Source of the DNA: Planosporangium mesophilum
Lineage (GTDB): Bacteria; Actinomycetota; Actinomycetes; Mycobacteriales; Micromonosporaceae
Assembly: GCF_016863255.1 (NCBI RefSeq)
Contig: NZ_BOON01000038.1
Coordinates: forward strand, 1-61,198
DNA length: 61,198 bases
Direction of reading: 5' to 3'
Within the stretch, counting starts at the first letter, position 1. Every line of letters starts with the position of its first letter. The notes beneath the pieces are model-generated. The model did not search any database. It was not told where the DNA came from and saw only the letters and a list, made by a program, of their open reading frames with translations. A program made the translations under genes and the position numbers. Shown here piece by piece: positions 60,699 through 61,198 of this stretch.

Positions 60699-61198
60699 GA
60701 GTGGAAGCGCGGCACCGGGAGCTCGAACTCAACCGGTGCGCATGAACATGGGTGGGGCCTGGCCCACGACGTTGGATCCTCCGGCGTGCGGACCGCGCCG
60801 GCCATGCCCTCGACACTCCTCGGGCCGTCGTATCCCTGCAAGCAAACGGCCTGCTGCGGACCCCGGGACCAGGGTCGGATTCTGTGACAGGTGGTACAGC
60901 CGCCGGTTGCGCGGCCTCCGCAGGAACGGACCATAGCGGACGAGGCGGGCAAGGCGGATCAGTTGCGGTCCGACACGCCGCACTCTCTGAGGTGCTGCCG
61001 CGTCGGGCTGCCGCCCGACTTGCCACCGGGTTACCTGAGTTGCGGTCCGGGGACTGGCTTGCGCTTGGGTTCCCGCGAGTTTCGTTGCTACTTCAAGTCA
61101 AGTGCGCGGCGCACGCCGCGCGTGCCCCGCGCCCTCCCACGCTCAGCCACGCGGTAAACCCGGCCTATAAGGGGACAGATTAAGAACTAGCGGCGTTG
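60699..61198. other. Right edge of window inside the element, no gene called
   Basis: About 500 bases upstream of rep with no convincing protein in either direction; open frames are short and low complexity. The last 60 bases become AT-richer (TATAAGG near 61160), which may be a promoter or the start of another element gene beyond the edge. Confidence 0.4.

Noticed and set aside
60752-61183. A 143-codon + strand frame at the right edge
   Set aside because: No ribosome site, low-complexity translation, and two other open frames of similar length overlap it.

Overview
The window is high-GC actinobacterial DNA. Dense GTG/TTG starts, ATGA/GTGA stop-start overlaps and a strong excess of the tetranucleotide GTAC (wobble codons such as GTA, GGT and CGT used just before C or AC) suggest the family Micromonosporaceae. 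That assignment is inference; there is no rRNA or marker gene here to prove it. A chemoreceptor gene (35821-37458) hints at a motile, Actinoplanes-like lineage.

Layout. 1-5625: small stress and envelope genes (hemerythrin-like protein cut by the left edge, lipoproteins, DUF488, a STAS protein, DUF1697, an M20 peptidase, an LCP cell-wall ligase). 5659-10068: a secreted pair, an SGNH hydrolase and a large Tat-exported PD40-repeat/amidohydrolase protein. 10221-16112: nitroreductase, malate dehydrogenase, then a branched-chain 2-oxoacid dehydrogenase operon (E1alpha-E1beta-E2) facing its likely Lrp/AsnC regulator. 16813-22605: an acyl-CoA ligase and two acyl-CoA dehydrogenases, divergent from a TetR regulator and an alcohol dehydrogenase; with the preceding operon this makes a block for branched-chain acid and acyl-CoA catabolism. 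22624-26331: acetyltransferase, membrane coiled-coil protein, secreted subtilase with a beta-trefoil tail.

26386-42315 is mainly carbohydrate uptake: one ABC importer without its own ATPase, a second with ATPase and a CehA/McbA-type PHP hydrolase in the same operon, a chemoreceptor, a broken folE remnant, a ferredoxin-reductase-like flavoprotein and a GH38 alpha-mannosidase. 42512-47485: DivIVA-domain protein, SAM methyltransferase, GGDEF-EAL protein and a phosphoesterase-ligase of the LigD type. 47515-53281: a PucR regulator divergent from a complete polyamine-type ABC importer. 53369-57215: two small membrane proteins, a FabR-like TetR regulator, and an operon of amino-acid/amide permease plus formamidase.

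From about 58254 to the right edge lies the left end of an integrative element: a large serine recombinase and a rolling-circle-type Rep gene next to the cut 3' end of an HNH endonuclease gene. Its genes have few GTAC sites, unlike the host genes. The window also has unusually many short tandem repeats and large palindromes, including two diverged copies of one palindromic repeat (10117 and 53304). I found no CRISPR array, rRNA or tRNA.
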